A DNA stretch of 64,000 nt, taken from Vibrio zhugei. GTDB lineage: Bacteria; Pseudomonadota; Gammaproteobacteria; Enterobacterales; Vibrionaceae. The stretch lies in assembly GCF_003716875.1 (NCBI RefSeq), contig NZ_CP033078.1:1612001-1676000 (forward strand), written 5' to 3'. A program made the position numbers and the translations under genes. Shown piece by piece: positions 18,676 through 28,620 of this stretch. Every line of letters starts with the position of its first letter. Within the stretch, counting starts at the first letter, position 1. The notes under the pieces were generated by a model. It made no database searches, was not told the DNA's origin, and worked only from the letters and a program-made list of their open reading frames with translations.

Positions 18676-20085
18676 ATGTCAGATCTGCTTTCACCTCATA
18701 TTTCTGTCGAGCACACTAAAATGGCACAAGTGCTCGCACGTATCGTGAACGACAAATACACCTGGGTTGCTGAGCGCAAAACGGCACAACCTTTGGAGAG
18801 TTTCCAGTCGCTGTTAACGACGTCTGACCGCAGTTTCTATGATGCGCTCAGCCAACCGAACACCGCTTTCATTTTAGAGTGTAAAAAGGCCTCGCCTTCA
18901 AAAGGACTGATCCGCGACAACTTCCATCTAGGAGACATCGCTTCGGTCTATAAAAACTATGCCAGTGCAATCTCGGTGCTCACCGATGAAAAATACTTCC
19001 AAGGTAAGCTCGATTTTCTTCCAGAAGTCCGTCATCAGGTCTCACAGCCGGTCCTATGTAAAGATTTTATCGTCGACGACTATCAAATTTACTTGGCCCG
19101 TCATTACGGAGCAGATGCCATTTTATTAATGTTATCTGTCTTGTCTGATGAGCAGTACCAAGCATTCGCCAACGTGGCCCATCAACTAGGAATGGGCGTG
19201 CTCACTGAAGCCAGCACGGAAGAAGAGGTGCACCGAGCTCTTGCACTGAACGCACGGGTTATCGGGATAAATAACCGTAACTTACGTGACTTAACCACGG
19301 ATTTAAATCGCACCAAACAACTGGCGCCACTGATTCCTAAGGGCACTACCATTATTTCTGAATCAGGCGTGTATACCCATCAGCAAGTACTTGATCTCAT
19401 CCCTTATGCGAGCGGATTTTTGATTGGTAGCTCGCTGATGAGCGAAGACAATTTGGAATTGGCGACACGTCGGGTATTACTGGGTGAAAATAAAGTCTGC
19501 GGACTGACCTCAAGTGGCGATGCAATGAAGGCATACCAAGCAGGAGCGGTCTACGGCGGATTGATTTTTGTCGATGGTTCTCCGCGTTGTGTTACCACAG
19601 AGCAAGCGGCAGAGATCATGGCTGACGCCCCCTTACACTATGTGGGAGTGTTCAGAGACGCGGCCATCGATACGCTTGCGCACACAGCCAAGACACTGGG
19701 ATTAACCGCGGTACAATTGCACGGCCAAGAAGATCAATCCTATGTTGATGCATTGCGCGCAGTGTTACCAGAATCGATGCAGATTTGGAAAGCCTATGGC
19801 GTGCAAACCGACCTTCCTCAGCTTATGGAACGCAACATTGACCGTCACGTCTTTGATAGCAAGCAGAATGGTCAAAGTGGCGGTACTGGTGCGACGTTCG
19901 ATTGGTCACTGATCGATAAACCAGAAAAGATCATACTGGCGGGTGGCCTCAACCCAGACAATGCTAAACGCGCTCATCAACTCGGGTGTATCGGCCTTGA
20001 TTTCAACTCGGGCGTGGAAAGCGCGCCGGGTAAAAAAGATGCACAGAAATTAGCGAACGTTTTTTCAGCGCTGCGAGACTATTAA
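18676..20085 (+). CDS. trpCF: Bifunctional indole-3-glycerol-phosphate synthase / phosphoribosylanthranilate isomerase
   Basis: Two enzymes in one 469-residue chain. The N-terminal half (about 1-260) is TrpC, with ILECKKASPSKG, CKDFIVDDYQI, INNRNL and SESGV; the C-terminal half (about 272-469) is TrpF, with KVCGLTSSGDA, FVGVFRD-like HYVGVFRDA, LHGQED and LAGGLNPDN. The fusion is the same as in E. coli. It begins 2 bases after trpD. Confidence 0.97.
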   Translation: MSDLLSPHISVEHTKMAQVLARIVNDKYTWVAERKTAQPLESFQSLLTTSDRSFYDALSQPNTAFILECKKASPSKGLIRDNFHLGDIASVYKNYASAISVLTDEKYFQGKLDFLPEVRHQVSQPVLCKDFIVDDYQIYLARHYGADAILLMLSVLSDEQYQAFANVAHQLGMGVLTEASTEEEVHRALALNARVIGINNRNLRDLTTDLNRTKQLAPLIPKGTTIISESGVYTHQQVLDLIPYASGFLIGSSLMSEDNLELATRRVLLGENKVCGLTSSGDAMKAYQAGAVYGGLIFVDGSPRCVTTEQAAEIMADAPLHYVGVFRDAAIDTLAHTAKTLGLTAVQLHGQEDQSYVDALRAVLPESMQIWKAYGVQTDLPQLMERNIDRHVFDSKQNGQSGGTGATFDWSLIDKPEKIILAGGLNPDNAKRAHQLGCIGLDFNSGVESAPGKKDAQKLANVFSALRDY

Positions 20086-20162
20086 CCGTCCTCAGGCTGT
20101 CACTATTTTATTCATCCAATCGTCTGATTAAACACAGGCGACGATATTAAAAGGAATTCATC

Positions 20163-21353
20163 ATGGCGAAATTAGATGCCTATTTCGGCGAGTTTGGTGG
20201 CCAATATGTGCCTCAACTCTTAGTCCCTGCACTTGACCAGCTCGAGCAAGCATTCATCGATGCCCAAGAAGACGATGAATTTCGTTCCGAGTTTATGGGG
20301 TTATTACAAGAATACGCGGGACGTCCAACCGCGCTAACATTAACGCGTAACCTGACCAAAGGCACCAAGACTCGCCTTTACCTAAAACGAGAAGATTTAT
20401 TGCATGGCGGCGCGCACAAAACCAACCAAGTGCTTGGACAAGCGTTGCTTGCGAAACGGATGGGCAAAACCGAAATCATTGCCGAAACCGGAGCGGGACA
20501 ACATGGCGTCGCCACAGCATTGGCCTGTGCGTTGCTGGATCTAAAATGCCGAGTATACATGGGCGCAAAAGACGTAGAACGTCAAAGCCCGAACGTCTTT
20601 CGGATGCGTTTAATGGGCGCCGAAGTGATTCCGGTACACTCTGGCGCGGCCACACTCAAAGATGCCTGTAATGAAGCCATGCGCGATTGGGCGGGCAGCT
20701 ATGAAACGGCGCACTATCTACTCGGGACGGCAGCGGGCCCTCACCCCTTCCCAACCATTGTGCGAGAATTTCAGCGTATTATTGGCGAAGAAACCAAAAA
20801 TCAAATCCTCGCTAGAGAAGGTCGCCTTCCTGATGCAGTCATCGCGTGTGTGGGTGGCGGTTCCAATGCGATTGGGATGTTCGCCGATTTCATCGAAGAG
20901 AAATCGGTCCGTTTGATCGGTGTGGAACCCGGCGGAAAAGGCATCGATACACCGCAGCATGGGGCTCCATTAAAACATGGGACAACCGGTATCTTTTTTG
21001 GAATGAAATCGCCGTTGATGCAAGATGATTTTGGGCAAATTGAAGAGTCTTATTCGGTTTCGGCAGGATTAGATTTCCCATCGGTCGGCCCTCAACATGC
21101 GCATCTTAACGCCACTGGCCGCGCTGAATATGTCAATGCGACTGACGATGAAGCTCTGGAAGCCTTTCAAAACTTGGCGCGCCATGAGGGCATCATTCCC
21201 GCGCTAGAGTCGGCTCATGCCCTCGCCCATGCTGTAAAAATGGCTTACGAGGAACCAGAGAAAGAGCAATTGCTGGTGGTCAACTTATCTGGCCGTGGCG
21301 ATAAAGACATCTTCACCGTGAACAAAATCCTCGAAGAAAAAGGAGAACTCTAA
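20163..21353 (+). CDS. trpB: Tryptophan synthase beta chain
   Basis: PLP enzyme condensing indole and serine to tryptophan. 396 residues; HGGAHKTNQ holds the PLP-binding Lys86, [10 protein letters not shown] is the phosphate loop, and ETGAGQHG is also present. AAAGGAATTC precedes the ATG. A 77-base gap after trpCF is the largest inside the operon and could hold an internal promoter, though I see no clear one. The stop overlaps the trpA start by one base (TAATG). Confidence 0.98.
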   Translation: MAKLDAYFGEFGGQYVPQLLVPALDQLEQAFIDAQEDDEFRSEFMGLLQEYAGRPTALTLTRNLTKGTKTRLYLKREDLLHGGAHKTNQVLGQALLAKRMGKTEIIAETGAGQHGVATALACALLDLKCRVYMGAKDVERQSPNVFRMRLMGAEVIPVHSGAATLKDACNEAMRDWAGSYETAHYLLGTAAGPHPFPTIVREFQRIIGEETKNQILAREGRLPDAVIACVGGGSNAIGMFADFIEEKSVRLIGVEPGGKGIDTPQHGAPLKHGTTGIFFGMKSPLMQDDFGQIEESYSVSAGLDFPSVGPQHAHLNATGRAEYVNATDDEALEAFQNLARHEGIIPALESAHALAHAVKMAYEEPEKEQLLVVNLSGRGDKDIFTVNKILEEKGEL

Positions 21354-22162
21354 TGGATCGTTATCACCACTTATTTGCTCAACTCGACGAAGCAAAACAA
21401 GGGGCGTTTGTGCCCTTCGTGACCATTGGCGATCCCAGTCCAGAGTTGTCGCGCCAAATCATACAAACCTTGATTGATTCTGGTGCTGATGCCCTAGAGC
21501 TCGGTTTTCCTTTTTCCGATCCGCTCGCGGATGGCCCCACCATTCAAAGTGCGAACGTGCGCGCCTTAAATGCAGGAACCACGCCGGATACCTGTTTTGA
21601 CATCATTCGCGATGTGCGCGATACCAATCCCGACATTCCCATTGGCTTGCTGATTTATGCGAATTTGGTGTACTCACGAGGCATTGAAAACTTTTACCAA
21701 CGGTGTCAAAAAGCCGGGGTGGATTCCGTCCTGATCGCCGATGTACCGACAGATGAAAGTGCCCCGTTCGTTGCTGCCGCCCAGCAATATGGTATTAAAC
21801 CTATTTTTATTGCTCCGCCTCAAGCCGACGATGACACATTATCCAAAGTCGCGAAATATGGTGATGGATACACTTACCTCCTCTCGCGTCAAGGCGTGAC
21901 AGGCGCCGAAACCAAGGCCAACATGCCGGTTCACGAGCTGCTCGACCGATTAGCCGAGTTTGATGCTCCCCCGGCTTTACTCGGCTTCGGTATTTCGCAA
22001 CCGGAGCAAGTGCAACAGGCAATCCAAGCTGGCGCAGCGGGTGCCATTTCAGGATCGGCGGTTGTGAAAATCATTGAAACACGGTTAAACAATCCCGAAG
22101 CGCTGTTAGAGCATTTAGGCGAATTTATCCAGTCAATGAAAGCCGCGACACACCGCGCCTAA
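21353..22162 (+). CDS. trpA: Tryptophan synthase alpha chain
   Basis: Splits indole-3-glycerol phosphate to indole, channelled to TrpB. 269 residues; catalytic Glu49 and Asp60 lie in [18 protein letters not shown], the same positions as the E. coli enzyme. Translationally coupled to trpB; last gene of the operon. Confidence 0.98.
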   Translation: MDRYHHLFAQLDEAKQGAFVPFVTIGDPSPELSRQIIQTLIDSGADALELGFPFSDPLADGPTIQSANVRALNAGTTPDTCFDIIRDVRDTNPDIPIGLLIYANLVYSRGIENFYQRCQKAGVDSVLIADVPTDESAPFVAAAQQYGIKPIFIAPPQADDDTLSKVAKYGDGYTYLLSRQGVTGAETKANMPVHELLDRLAEFDAPPALLGFGISQPEQVQQAIQAGAAGAISGSAVVKIIETRLNNPEALLEHLGEFIQSMKAATHRA

Positions 22163-22170
22163 CCTTCGAT

Positions 22171-22201
22171 GGCCATCGAATTCCGTTCGATGGCCTTTGT
22201 T
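22171..22201 (+). terminator. Terminator after trpA
   Basis: Perfect stem GGCCATCGAA/TTCGATGGCC with loop TTCCG, followed by a weak T tract (TTTGTT). It is probably the operon end. Confidence 0.7.
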
Positions 22202-22426
22202 CGCCACTCAATACTAAGCGGCCCTCTCTATCCCACACAGCCCCTCATCGTTGCCCGTTTGTCTGTCTCGATCACACTCGTTAGTAAACAATTGTTACGA
22301 GGCGACAATTTAGGGTGGTCAACACCTGCCAGCTAAGCTATTTTGTCTGGGAGTTGCCATGACTATTTTTCTTCATGTCGCTTTCCGATAGACTGTCCGT
22401 TGTATTTAATGAGGAATCCCCTATCC

Positions 22427-22966
22427 ATGAAACAGTTACTCGACTTTATTCCACTGATTGTCTTTTTTGTGCTTTATAAGTATGCGGACATTTATACCGC
22501 AACAGGTGCGCTGATTGCCGCGACCGCATTGCAAATCGCTATCACTTATATGGTCTATAAAAAATGCGAAAAGATGCAACTGATCACTTTCGCACTGGTA
22601 ACGATTTTTGGTGGAATGACGATCGCTTTCCATAACCCCGATTTTATTAAGTGGAAAGTTTCTCTCATCAATTGGATCTTTGCGATTGGTCTTATGGTGA
22701 GCCATTTGATGGGAAAATCTCTAATAAAAAGTATGTTAGGTAAAGAGCTCACCTTACCAGATACAGTCTGGACACGCGTGACTTGGGCGTGGGTCGGATT
22801 TTTTACCTTAAGTGGTATCGTCAATATCATTTTAGCCTACCACGTGTCTTTGGATGTGTGGGTCAACTTTAAAGTGTTTGGCCTCTTTATCGCAACACTG
22901 GTCTTTACCGTGCTGACGGTCTTGTATATGTACAAGCATATGCCGAAAAAAGATCCGGAAGCCTAG
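22427..22966 (+). CDS. yciB: Inner-membrane protein YciB (septation protein A)
   Basis: Membrane protein of 179 residues with five to six helices, from the ATG at 22427; E. coli YciB has the same length. Family motif [17 protein letters not shown] at the N-terminus and the [12 protein letters not shown] and FKVFGL segments are typical. In enterobacteria YciB affects envelope stress and septation. A longer reading from 22343 is unlikely. Upstream of yciA, in an order shared with E. coli. Confidence 0.93.
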   Translation: MKQLLDFIPLIVFFVLYKYADIYTATGALIAATALQIAITYMVYKKCEKMQLITFALVTIFGGMTIAFHNPDFIKWKVSLINWIFAIGLMVSHLMGKSLIKSMLGKELTLPDTVWTRVTWAWVGFFTLSGIVNIILAYHVSLDVWVNFKVFGLFIATLVFTVLTVLYMYKHMPKKDPEA

Positions 22967-23040
22967 TACGCAGTGTGCCGAAGAAAGCGTGGCTTTTCAG
23001 TGCCGCTTTCAGATATTTCAAGGTATAATGCTATTTTTAT

Positions 23041-23066
23041 CAGCGGCCAATGGCCGCTGTAATTTT
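23041..23066 (+). terminator. Weak terminator between yciB and yciA
   Basis: Inverted repeat CAGCGGCCA/TGGCCGCTG, 1-base centre, followed by TAATTTTAT. Partial termination or an operator is equally possible. Confidence 0.45.
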
Positions 23067-23087
23067 ATACCTCGTGGATAGTTATTT

Positions 23088-23489
23088 ATGACACAAGACG
23101 TACATTCACCGAAAGGTCAAATGTTGCTCCGTACTTTAGCCATGCCTGCCGATACTAACGCCAATGGCGATATTTTTGGTGGCTGGATCATGTCACAACT
23201 CGATTTAGCGGGTGGCATTTTAGCCAAAGAAATTTCTTCTGGCCGTATTGTCACCGTTTCAGTTTCCAGTATTACCTTTAAAAAACCAGTCAGAGTCGGC
23301 GATGTCGTCTGCTGCTATGGTGATTGTATCAAGATTGGACGGACGTCAATGACCATAAACCTAGAGTTATGGGTTAAACCCGTGAAAGAAGATGGTGTAC
23401 ACGACCGTTTTCAAGTGACCGAAGCAACCTTTCACTATGTCGCCGTTGATGCTGATGGGCGTCCCCGGGCGATTAATATGGATAAATGA
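23088..23489 (+). CDS. yciA: Acyl-CoA thioesterase YciA
   Basis: Hot-dog-fold hydrolase of many acyl-CoAs, 133 residues. The N-terminus ANGDIFGGWIMSQLDLAGG contains the YciA active-site helix with the Asn-Asp pair, and SSITFKKPVRVGDVVCCYG is a family signature. Cytoplasmic; thought to balance acyl-CoA pools and supply membrane-lipid precursors. Confidence 0.95.
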   Translation: MTQDVHSPKGQMLLRTLAMPADTNANGDIFGGWIMSQLDLAGGILAKEISSGRIVTVSVSSITFKKPVRVGDVVCCYGDCIKIGRTSMTINLELWVKPVKEDGVHDRFQVTEATFHYVAVDADGRPRAINMDK

Positions 23490-23668
23490 TCACATTAATT
23501 TGCGGTGGTGAGTGTAAACTAATTGAACTATAGTATTGATTATCAATCAGAAAAATGAGGATGTTTGACTCTGATTCAGTCACGTGCGATTAAAGGTTGC
23601 AATCATCTTCATTACCAGCAGAATAATGGATTCACCGTGACTGTGATTCAACGTAAAAGGAAGAGCCG

Positions 23669-23965
23669 ATGTGGTATGTTATTTACTCTCAAGATGTTGA
23701 GAATTCACTAGAAAAACGTATGAGTGTGCGAACTCAACACCTTGAACGATTGCAAAAACTGCAAGATGAAGGACGCCTTTTAACTGCAGGTCCAATGCCC
23801 GCACTGGATGTTGAAAACCCTGGAGACGCTGGATTTACAGGCTCAACCGTTATCGCAGAATTTTCCTCTCTTGAAGAGGCTCATGCATGGGCTGCTGCCG
23901 ATCCGTATGTGGGTGCAGGCGTATACGCTAAAACTGTTGTTAAACCTTATAAGAAAGTATTTTAA
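23669..23965 (+). CDS. yciI: YciI family protein
   Basis: A 98-residue ferredoxin-like-fold protein, [13 protein letters not shown] at the start, [11 protein letters not shown] with the conserved His, and [14 protein letters not shown]. YciI-family proteins are of unsettled function; some relatives are hydrolases or dehalogenase-like. Good ribosome site AAAAGGAAG. One base separates it from the following lipoprotein gene, so they are co-transcribed. Confidence 0.92.
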   Translation: MWYVIYSQDVENSLEKRMSVRTQHLERLQKLQDEGRLLTAGPMPALDVENPGDAGFTGSTVIAEFSSLEEAHAWAAADPYVGAGVYAKTVVKPYKKVF

Positions 23966-23966
23966 T

Positions 23967-24374
23967 ATGAAAATTCGTACGTTAGGCGCTGTTGGGTTGA
24001 TCATAGCACTACTGGCGGGTTGCAGTTCGGCTAATAAAGACCAAAAGCGTCTCGAGATGATCGCCACTAATCGCGCAGCGTTACTCTCTTCTGAACTGCC
24101 ATTACAGTATGGTCCGTTACACATCATGCGAGCCAATTCCAGAGGTTCCATGATTGAAATGATGATGGTTTACAACACTGACGCCGCAGAAGCCAAACCA
24201 GTACAAGATGTCATGACACACAGTGCGATGTCGTTTTGTCAGAACCCCACTATTTCCGATAATCTTACCCAAGGAATTGATTATCGAATCAAAATACGTG
24301 ATAGCCGGGGTAAATTACTGATTGATAATATCATCACAGATAAAAGCTGTGATAAGTTGCTGCCGAAAAAATAG
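23967..24374 (+). CDS. Lipoprotein, probably a GspS/AspS-type secretin pilotin
   Basis: A 135-residue precursor with a lipoprotein signal: hydrophobic core LGAVGLIIALLAGC, lipidated Cys19. Residue Ser20 after the Cys predicts outer-membrane sorting. The mature part has two further cysteines, one in MSFCQNP and one near the C-terminus in DKSC, which could form a disulfide. The segments LPLQYGPLHIMRA, MMMVYNTDA and YRIKIRDSRGKLLIDN resemble the AspS/GspS-beta pilotins that place the type II secretion secretin in vibrios, as far as I remember that family. No secretion genes are adjacent. If wrong, it is an uncharacterised lipoprotein. Confidence 0.6.
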   Translation: MKIRTLGAVGLIIALLAGCSSANKDQKRLEMIATNRAALLSSELPLQYGPLHIMRANSRGSMIEMMMVYNTDAAEAKPVQDVMTHSAMSFCQNPTISDNLTQGIDYRIKIRDSRGKLLIDNIITDKSCDKLLPKK

Positions 24375-24388
24375 TGTCCTTTCTAGCA

Positions 24389-24419
24389 AGCCCTATTCAT
24401 AACGAATAGGGCTTTTTTA
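24389..24419 (+). terminator. Intrinsic terminator after the lipoprotein gene
   Basis: Stem AGCCCTATTC/GAATAGGGCT with loop ATAAC and a T-run of six. Confidence 0.93.
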
Positions 24420-24597
24420 TGTGATGAGGGTCCCCTTCAATCACACTGATACAGCCTAGTAAGGTAACACACCAAATCATATATAGCCGTCTAGATGTTT
24501 ACACACCCAAGTTATCGATGTACATTGTAATGCATGGATTACCCAAGGAAATGAATCCTTGACCTTCTCAGCCGATTAGACAAAGGAAACGTCATCA

Positions 24598-25509
24598 ATG
24601 ATTGAGTTAAAGCATCTAAAAACCTTAGTCTCTTTGCGAGATAGTGGCTCGCTCACGTCAACCGCGACCGCCTTACATTTGACCCAATCGGCACTCTCTC
24701 ATCAAATCAAGGATTTGGAAGCACGCCTAGGGGGGCAATTATTTTTGCGGAAGACGCGTCCAGTGAAATTCACGTCAGAAGGGCAAATCTTATTACAACT
24801 CGCGGATGAGATCCTGCCTAAAATGGCACAGGCGGAACAGGATTTAGCGAGTTTAAAAGAAGACATCAATGGCCGCTTACACATGGCGATCGAATGTCAT
24901 TCTTGCTTTCAATGGCTGATGCCAGCGCTACGGGAATACCAAATCGCTTGGCCCAATGTCACGTTGGACTTCTCTTCCGGTTTTGGTTTTGAACCCCTTC
25001 CGGCTTTACTCGCGGGTGAATTGGATCTCGTGATCACTTCCGATATTCTGCCGCGCTCAGAAGTGCATTATGAACCCTTGTTCGACTTTGAAATGTGCTT
25101 GATCACCGCAACAAACCATCCATTAGCGCAAAAAAGCCGAATTGAACCGAGCGATCTCGCCGATCAAACGATGCTCAGTTATCCAGTTCAAAAACAACGG
25201 CTGGATGTGGTTAAACACTTTCTCCAACCTGCTGGTATCGAACCATTAAAATGGAAACAAGCCGATAATACCTTAATGCTCGTACAAATGGTTTCGGCGG
25301 GTCTTGGCGTTGCCGCCCTACCGAACTGGGCAATCAGTGAGTTTTCTCGTCAAGGATTGGTAACGAGTTTACCATTAGGGCAAGGATTAAAACGGCGTTT
25401 ATTTGCCGCCACCCGTAATAGTGAGAAAAACAAAAACTATTTACAGGCTTTTTTCTCAACCGCACGCCAGCAATGTCAGCTTCATCTTGATGGCATTCAT
25501 GTTGCTTAG
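24598..25509 (+). CDS. metR: LysR-family regulator MetR
   Basis: Activator of methionine biosynthesis genes, using homocysteine as co-regulator in E. coli. 303 residues: winged helix at 1-60 (LTQSALSHQIKDLEARLGGQLF) and a periplasmic-binding-like effector domain. Characteristic MetR features are IECHSCFQWLMPAL and ITSDILP. No metE is adjacent, whereas metE lies next to metR in enterobacteria. It stands alone between a terminator and a convergent membrane gene. Confidence 0.9.
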   Translation: MIELKHLKTLVSLRDSGSLTSTATALHLTQSALSHQIKDLEARLGGQLFLRKTRPVKFTSEGQILLQLADEILPKMAQAEQDLASLKEDINGRLHMAIECHSCFQWLMPALREYQIAWPNVTLDFSSGFGFEPLPALLAGELDLVITSDILPRSEVHYEPLFDFEMCLITATNHPLAQKSRIEPSDLADQTMLSYPVQKQRLDVVKHFLQPAGIEPLKWKQADNTLMLVQMVSAGLGVAALPNWAISEFSRQGLVTSLPLGQGLKRRLFAATRNSEKNKNYLQAFFSTARQQCQLHLDGIHVA

Positions 25510-25598
25510 CGAGCAACTGGCTCAATCACACGGTCGCGCTCGGCGACCATTGCCCTACCCATCCTGACAAAGTGCTACGCCCAGAGCCGAATTGAAAA

Positions 25599-26285
25599 TC
25601 ATGCTATCGACAAATACACCTGTTCAAAGCCCATCATAGCGCCCAACAATACAACCTGTGCGATCGCGAGCTGAGTTTTCATCACAGCTTTTCCCGTCAG
25701 CATATGCCACGCCCAAATAATGATGCTTAACACGAGCAGTGCAAAATAGGTCAAAAGCTGTTGTGTGGCAACGTGCAAACTCTCTTGTGGCAATTGCAAA
25801 GCATAAGGTACCACACACAACACTACCGCCATGGCAAAGAGGATCCCTCCCACAGGCAAAAGACGATGAAAGGCTTGTAAACGTGTCCGGGCAATCGTCA
25901 ACAACAAATGGGCAAACAAGGCTCCTAGCAATCCGACACTCAATAAAGAAGACACACCGATTGACCACAGTGGCAAGCTGAATGCATTCCAAACTAAAAT
26001 CACTGAGGCGTAAACGCTGGAGGCGTGTAACACCCAGAGCGGCCCTTCTTTGCGTGTTTTCTTCGTTTGTACTTGTGAGTAAAAATAAAAGATCCCTGCC
26101 CCAACCAATAATGAGCTCGGTTGCACCATCGCCGTCGCTAACCAAAGTACACCAATCACAGGCAGCACTTTATGAATACGCCCTCTCTGACCCGGACAAA
26201 TTTCGCCTTTGACTAACACAAGTGTCAGAATGAGCTGCGCTCCAAGAAGCATCGCAGGTAATATGAGTAGTAAAGAATGAAGCAT
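25599..26285 (-). CDS. Polytopic membrane protein of unknown function
   Basis: About 228 residues, almost entirely hydrophobic, with seven or eight membrane helices and short charged loops (TKKTRKEGP, RTRLQAF). I do not recognise the family. The start is uncertain: 26285 places a hydrophobic helix first; ATGs at 26306 and 26357 are in frame, and none has a good ribosome site. It lies between metR and serC, convergent with metR and downstream of the serC terminator, so it is probably a separate unit. It could be a permease-like or quinone-associated protein; nothing in the sequence decides. Confidence 0.6.
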   Translation of the reverse strand: MLHSLLLILPAMLLGAQLILTLVLVKGEICPGQRGRIHKVLPVIGVLWLATAMVQPSSLLVGAGIFYFYSQVQTKKTRKEGPLWVLHASSVYASVILVWNAFSLPLWSIGVSSLLSVGLLGALFAHLLLTIARTRLQAFHRLLPVGGILFAMAVVLCVVPYALQLPQESLHVATQQLLTYFALLVLSIIIWAWHMLTGKAVMKTQLAIAQVVLLGAMMGFEQVYLSIA

Positions 26286-26417
26286 GATAAAAACCGTTAA
26301 ATACATCGTGCGGCGGATAATACCAGAAATGTCCATGCAGGTAATAGTCGCGATCATGAGTTACCGAGTTTGTCAGTGCCAGACAGCGCTATCGTAGACA
26401 TCATGAGGATAACCTTA

Positions 26418-26451
26418 TAAAAAAAGCCTCACCGTAAGGCGAGGCTTTTTT
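26418..26451 (-). terminator. Intrinsic terminator after serC
   Basis: Stem AAAAAGCCTC/GAGGCTTTTT with loop ACCGTAAGGC and A/T runs on both sides; it works for serC on the minus strand. Confidence 0.9.
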
Positions 26452-26483
26452 ATCAATCAGTACATCAACCGTACGTTAAGTCA

Positions 26484-27578
26484 TTACGCGTATTGCTGTT
26501 CAAACTTCGTCATAAAATCCACCAGCGCCTGCACACCTTCTATCGGCATCGCATTATAGATAGAGGCACGCATCCCGCCCACCGCTCGGTGGCCTTTTAA
26601 GGAAATCAATCCGGCCTGTTGTGCTTGCTCAAGAAATAGCTCGTCAAGCTCCGGCTTGGCCAATTGGAAAGGCACATTCATACGTGAACGGTTGTCAGGA
26701 TGAATGGTATTGCGATAAAAATCAGAACGGTCAATTGCATCGTACAGCAATTCGGCTTTTTGTTGATTCGTCGCTTCGACAGCCGCCAATCCACCCTGTT
26801 TTTTCAGCCATTTGAAGACCAACCCTGACATATACCAAGCAAAGGTTGGCGGAGTATTAAACATCGAGTCTCCCTCGGCCAAAACCTTATAATTGAGTAT
26901 GCTTGGTAACAGCTCATTGGCCATATCTAATAAATCATCGCGAACAATCACAATCGTGATCCCAGCAGGACCGATGTTCTTCTGAGCGCCCGCATAAATA
27001 ACACCGTACTGACTCACATCGATTTTCTTTGACAAAATGTTGGATGACATATCAGCAACGATGGGTTTGTCAGTCACAGGAAGCTCACTGATCTCGACAC
27101 CATCAATGGTTTCATTCGGACAAAAATGAACATAAGCCGCATCGTCAGCAATCATCCACTCAGAGGCCGGCTGAATTGCGGTCTTTCCGTCTTTTTCCAT
27201 CTTCGCGTCGTACAAATCAATGTGGCAATATTTTTGAGCTTCTTTGACTGCGCTCATTGCCCAATACCCACCATCAATATAGGTCGCTTTCTTGTGGTCA
27301 CCTAAAAGGTTCATTGGTACTGCCGCAAATTGCGCACGAGCGCCGCCCTGACAGAACAGAACTTTATAGTTATCAGGAACACTCAAGAGATCACGTAAAT
27401 CTTGCTCAGCTTCACTTGCTACACGTAAGAAAGGTTGGCTGCGATGGCTAATCTCCATCACTGATGTGCCCATATCATGCCAGTTCACGAATTCCTGTTG
27501 CGCTTGCTCCATCACGGCTTTCGGTAAAATGGCGGGTCCAGCTGAAAAATTAAAGATGACGTCCTTATTAGGCTCCAT
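26484..27578 (-). CDS. serC: Phosphoserine aminotransferase
   Basis: PLP aminotransferase making 3-phosphoserine (serine) and 4-phosphohydroxythreonine (vitamin B6). 364 residues; [11 protein letters not shown] at the N-terminus, [10 protein letters not shown], and the PLP Lys in [12 protein letters not shown] are visible, with MRASIYNAM close to the C-terminus. Good ribosome context (AGGAGCGAG). Single gene, followed by its own terminator. No aroA follows, unlike E. coli. Confidence 0.97.
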   Translation of the reverse strand: MEPNKDVIFNFSAGPAILPKAVMEQAQQEFVNWHDMGTSVMEISHRSQPFLRVASEAEQDLRDLLSVPDNYKVLFCQGGARAQFAAVPMNLLGDHKKATYIDGGYWAMSAVKEAQKYCHIDLYDAKMEKDGKTAIQPASEWMIADDAAYVHFCPNETIDGVEISELPVTDKPIVADMSSNILSKKIDVSQYGVIYAGAQKNIGPAGITIVIVRDDLLDMANELLPSILNYKVLAEGDSMFNTPPTFAWYMSGLVFKWLKKQGGLAAVEATNQQKAELLYDAIDRSDFYRNTIHPDNRSRMNVPFQLAKPELDELFLEQAQQAGLISLKGHRAVGGMRASIYNAMPIEGVQALVDFMTKFEQQYA

Positions 27579-27718
27579 GAGTATCTCGCTCCTGCTAATG
27601 TATTTGAATATAACTGCTTATGATTAATAGCACTTTTCGAAATGAATAAAAAGTGGCACAAGAGCCTTTTTCATGCACTCAAGAACTTTTCTTATAAAAC
27701 GGGAAATTTTCTTACACG

Positions 27719-28570
27719 TTAATGCGTAAACACCCTCGGTACCGAGAATACCCGACGCATCCACACATAAAACAGCCCTAAGAAGACCAATGGTAATATC
27801 ACAGTTTTCAATATATACAAAGCCATTAAGGTCAACATATCAAGCACAGAGTCTTCCGCTTTTTGTGCAAATTGCAACAATTGCTCTTTACGTTGCTGCA
27901 CATTATCAGCCAATGCGCTCCATTGTGCTTTAATCCGTTCTATCATCCCTAAAAAACTGTCGTCATTTTTTTTCACGTCAGGGTCACTGGTTAGCGCAGA
28001 CGTCGGGCTGGCATCACTGACACGAGCCACACTGACTTGGCGGTGCTGAATTTGTTGATCAATAAACCAATGATCGACCAATAAGGTACTCAACACACTG
28101 AATAAAATAATAAAACGGCTAATGGCTAAAAATGCGAAGACTTTCCATAACCAGCGTTGTTCACGCCAACGCTGCGGTAACCATACGCTGACAATAAGCA
28201 ATGCGCCCACGGTAACAAACAGCGCATTGGCTGGTAAGGAAGATAACATGACTAACCACACCTTCTGTAGCGTCAGTGACGTAAACGCGACGACCATAAT
28301 ATCGCTGAATTTATCGATCAAATCGCTGATCGGATTGAGCACCTGCCCAACATCAATCGAGACTACCCCAGCCGATACCTCGGAGCTTTTAAGCGTCGAA
28401 ATTGCGGCATCTAATGTACGAGCTATCGCGTAGCTACTTGCCGTGGTGACCAACGCTTGGTCTATCATAAGATGAGTTCGCTCATCGAGACTACGCATAC
28501 TCGCTAACACCATCATCAATAATACAACGATGCAAAGCATGGCTCGATGGTAACGGGATAACTGTCTCAT
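27719..28570 (-). CDS. Membrane protein of unknown function
   Basis: 283 residues with an N-terminal helix (about 10-25), two central helices (about 113-129 and 140-165), a polar segment of about 80 residues with a helical, charged stretch (RIKAQWSALADNVQQRKEQLL) and a C-terminal helix (about 245-272). The arrangement suggests periplasmic segments joined by helices. I do not recognise the family. AAGGAC lies upstream of the ATG. It follows the DUF945 gene on the same strand but a terminator separates them. Confidence 0.65.
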   Translation of the reverse strand: MRQLSRYHRAMLCIVVLLMMVLASMRSLDERTHLMIDQALVTTASSYAIARTLDAAISTLKSSEVSAGVVSIDVGQVLNPISDLIDKFSDIMVVAFTSLTLQKVWLVMLSSLPANALFVTVGALLIVSVWLPQRWREQRWLWKVFAFLAISRFIILFSVLSTLLVDHWFIDQQIQHRQVSVARVSDASPTSALTSDPDVKKNDDSFLGMIERIKAQWSALADNVQQRKEQLLQFAQKAEDSVLDMLTLMALYILKTVILPLVFLGLFYVWMRRVFSVPRVFTH

Positions 28571-28585
28571 CTTGTTGGTGTCCTT

Positions 28586-28613
28586 ATAAAAAAGCGGAGC
28601 CTACCGGCTCCGC
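28586..28613 (-). terminator. Intrinsic terminator after the DUF945 gene
   Basis: Stem GCGGAGCC/GGCTCCGC; on the minus strand a run of six T follows. Confidence 0.9.
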
Positions 28614-28620
28614 ATGATGA

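Noticed and set aside
23514..23643. TATTGATTATCAATCA-like palindrome and spaced 8-bp inverted repeat upstream of yciI
   Set aside because: They do not match Fur, FNR or another known consensus well; the spacing of the second (51 bases) makes it likely to be chance.
25624..26145. 173-residue minus-strand frame overlapping the membrane protein gene
   Set aside because: The alternative frame gives a uniform hydrophobic membrane protein; this one gives an irregular sequence with no start signal.
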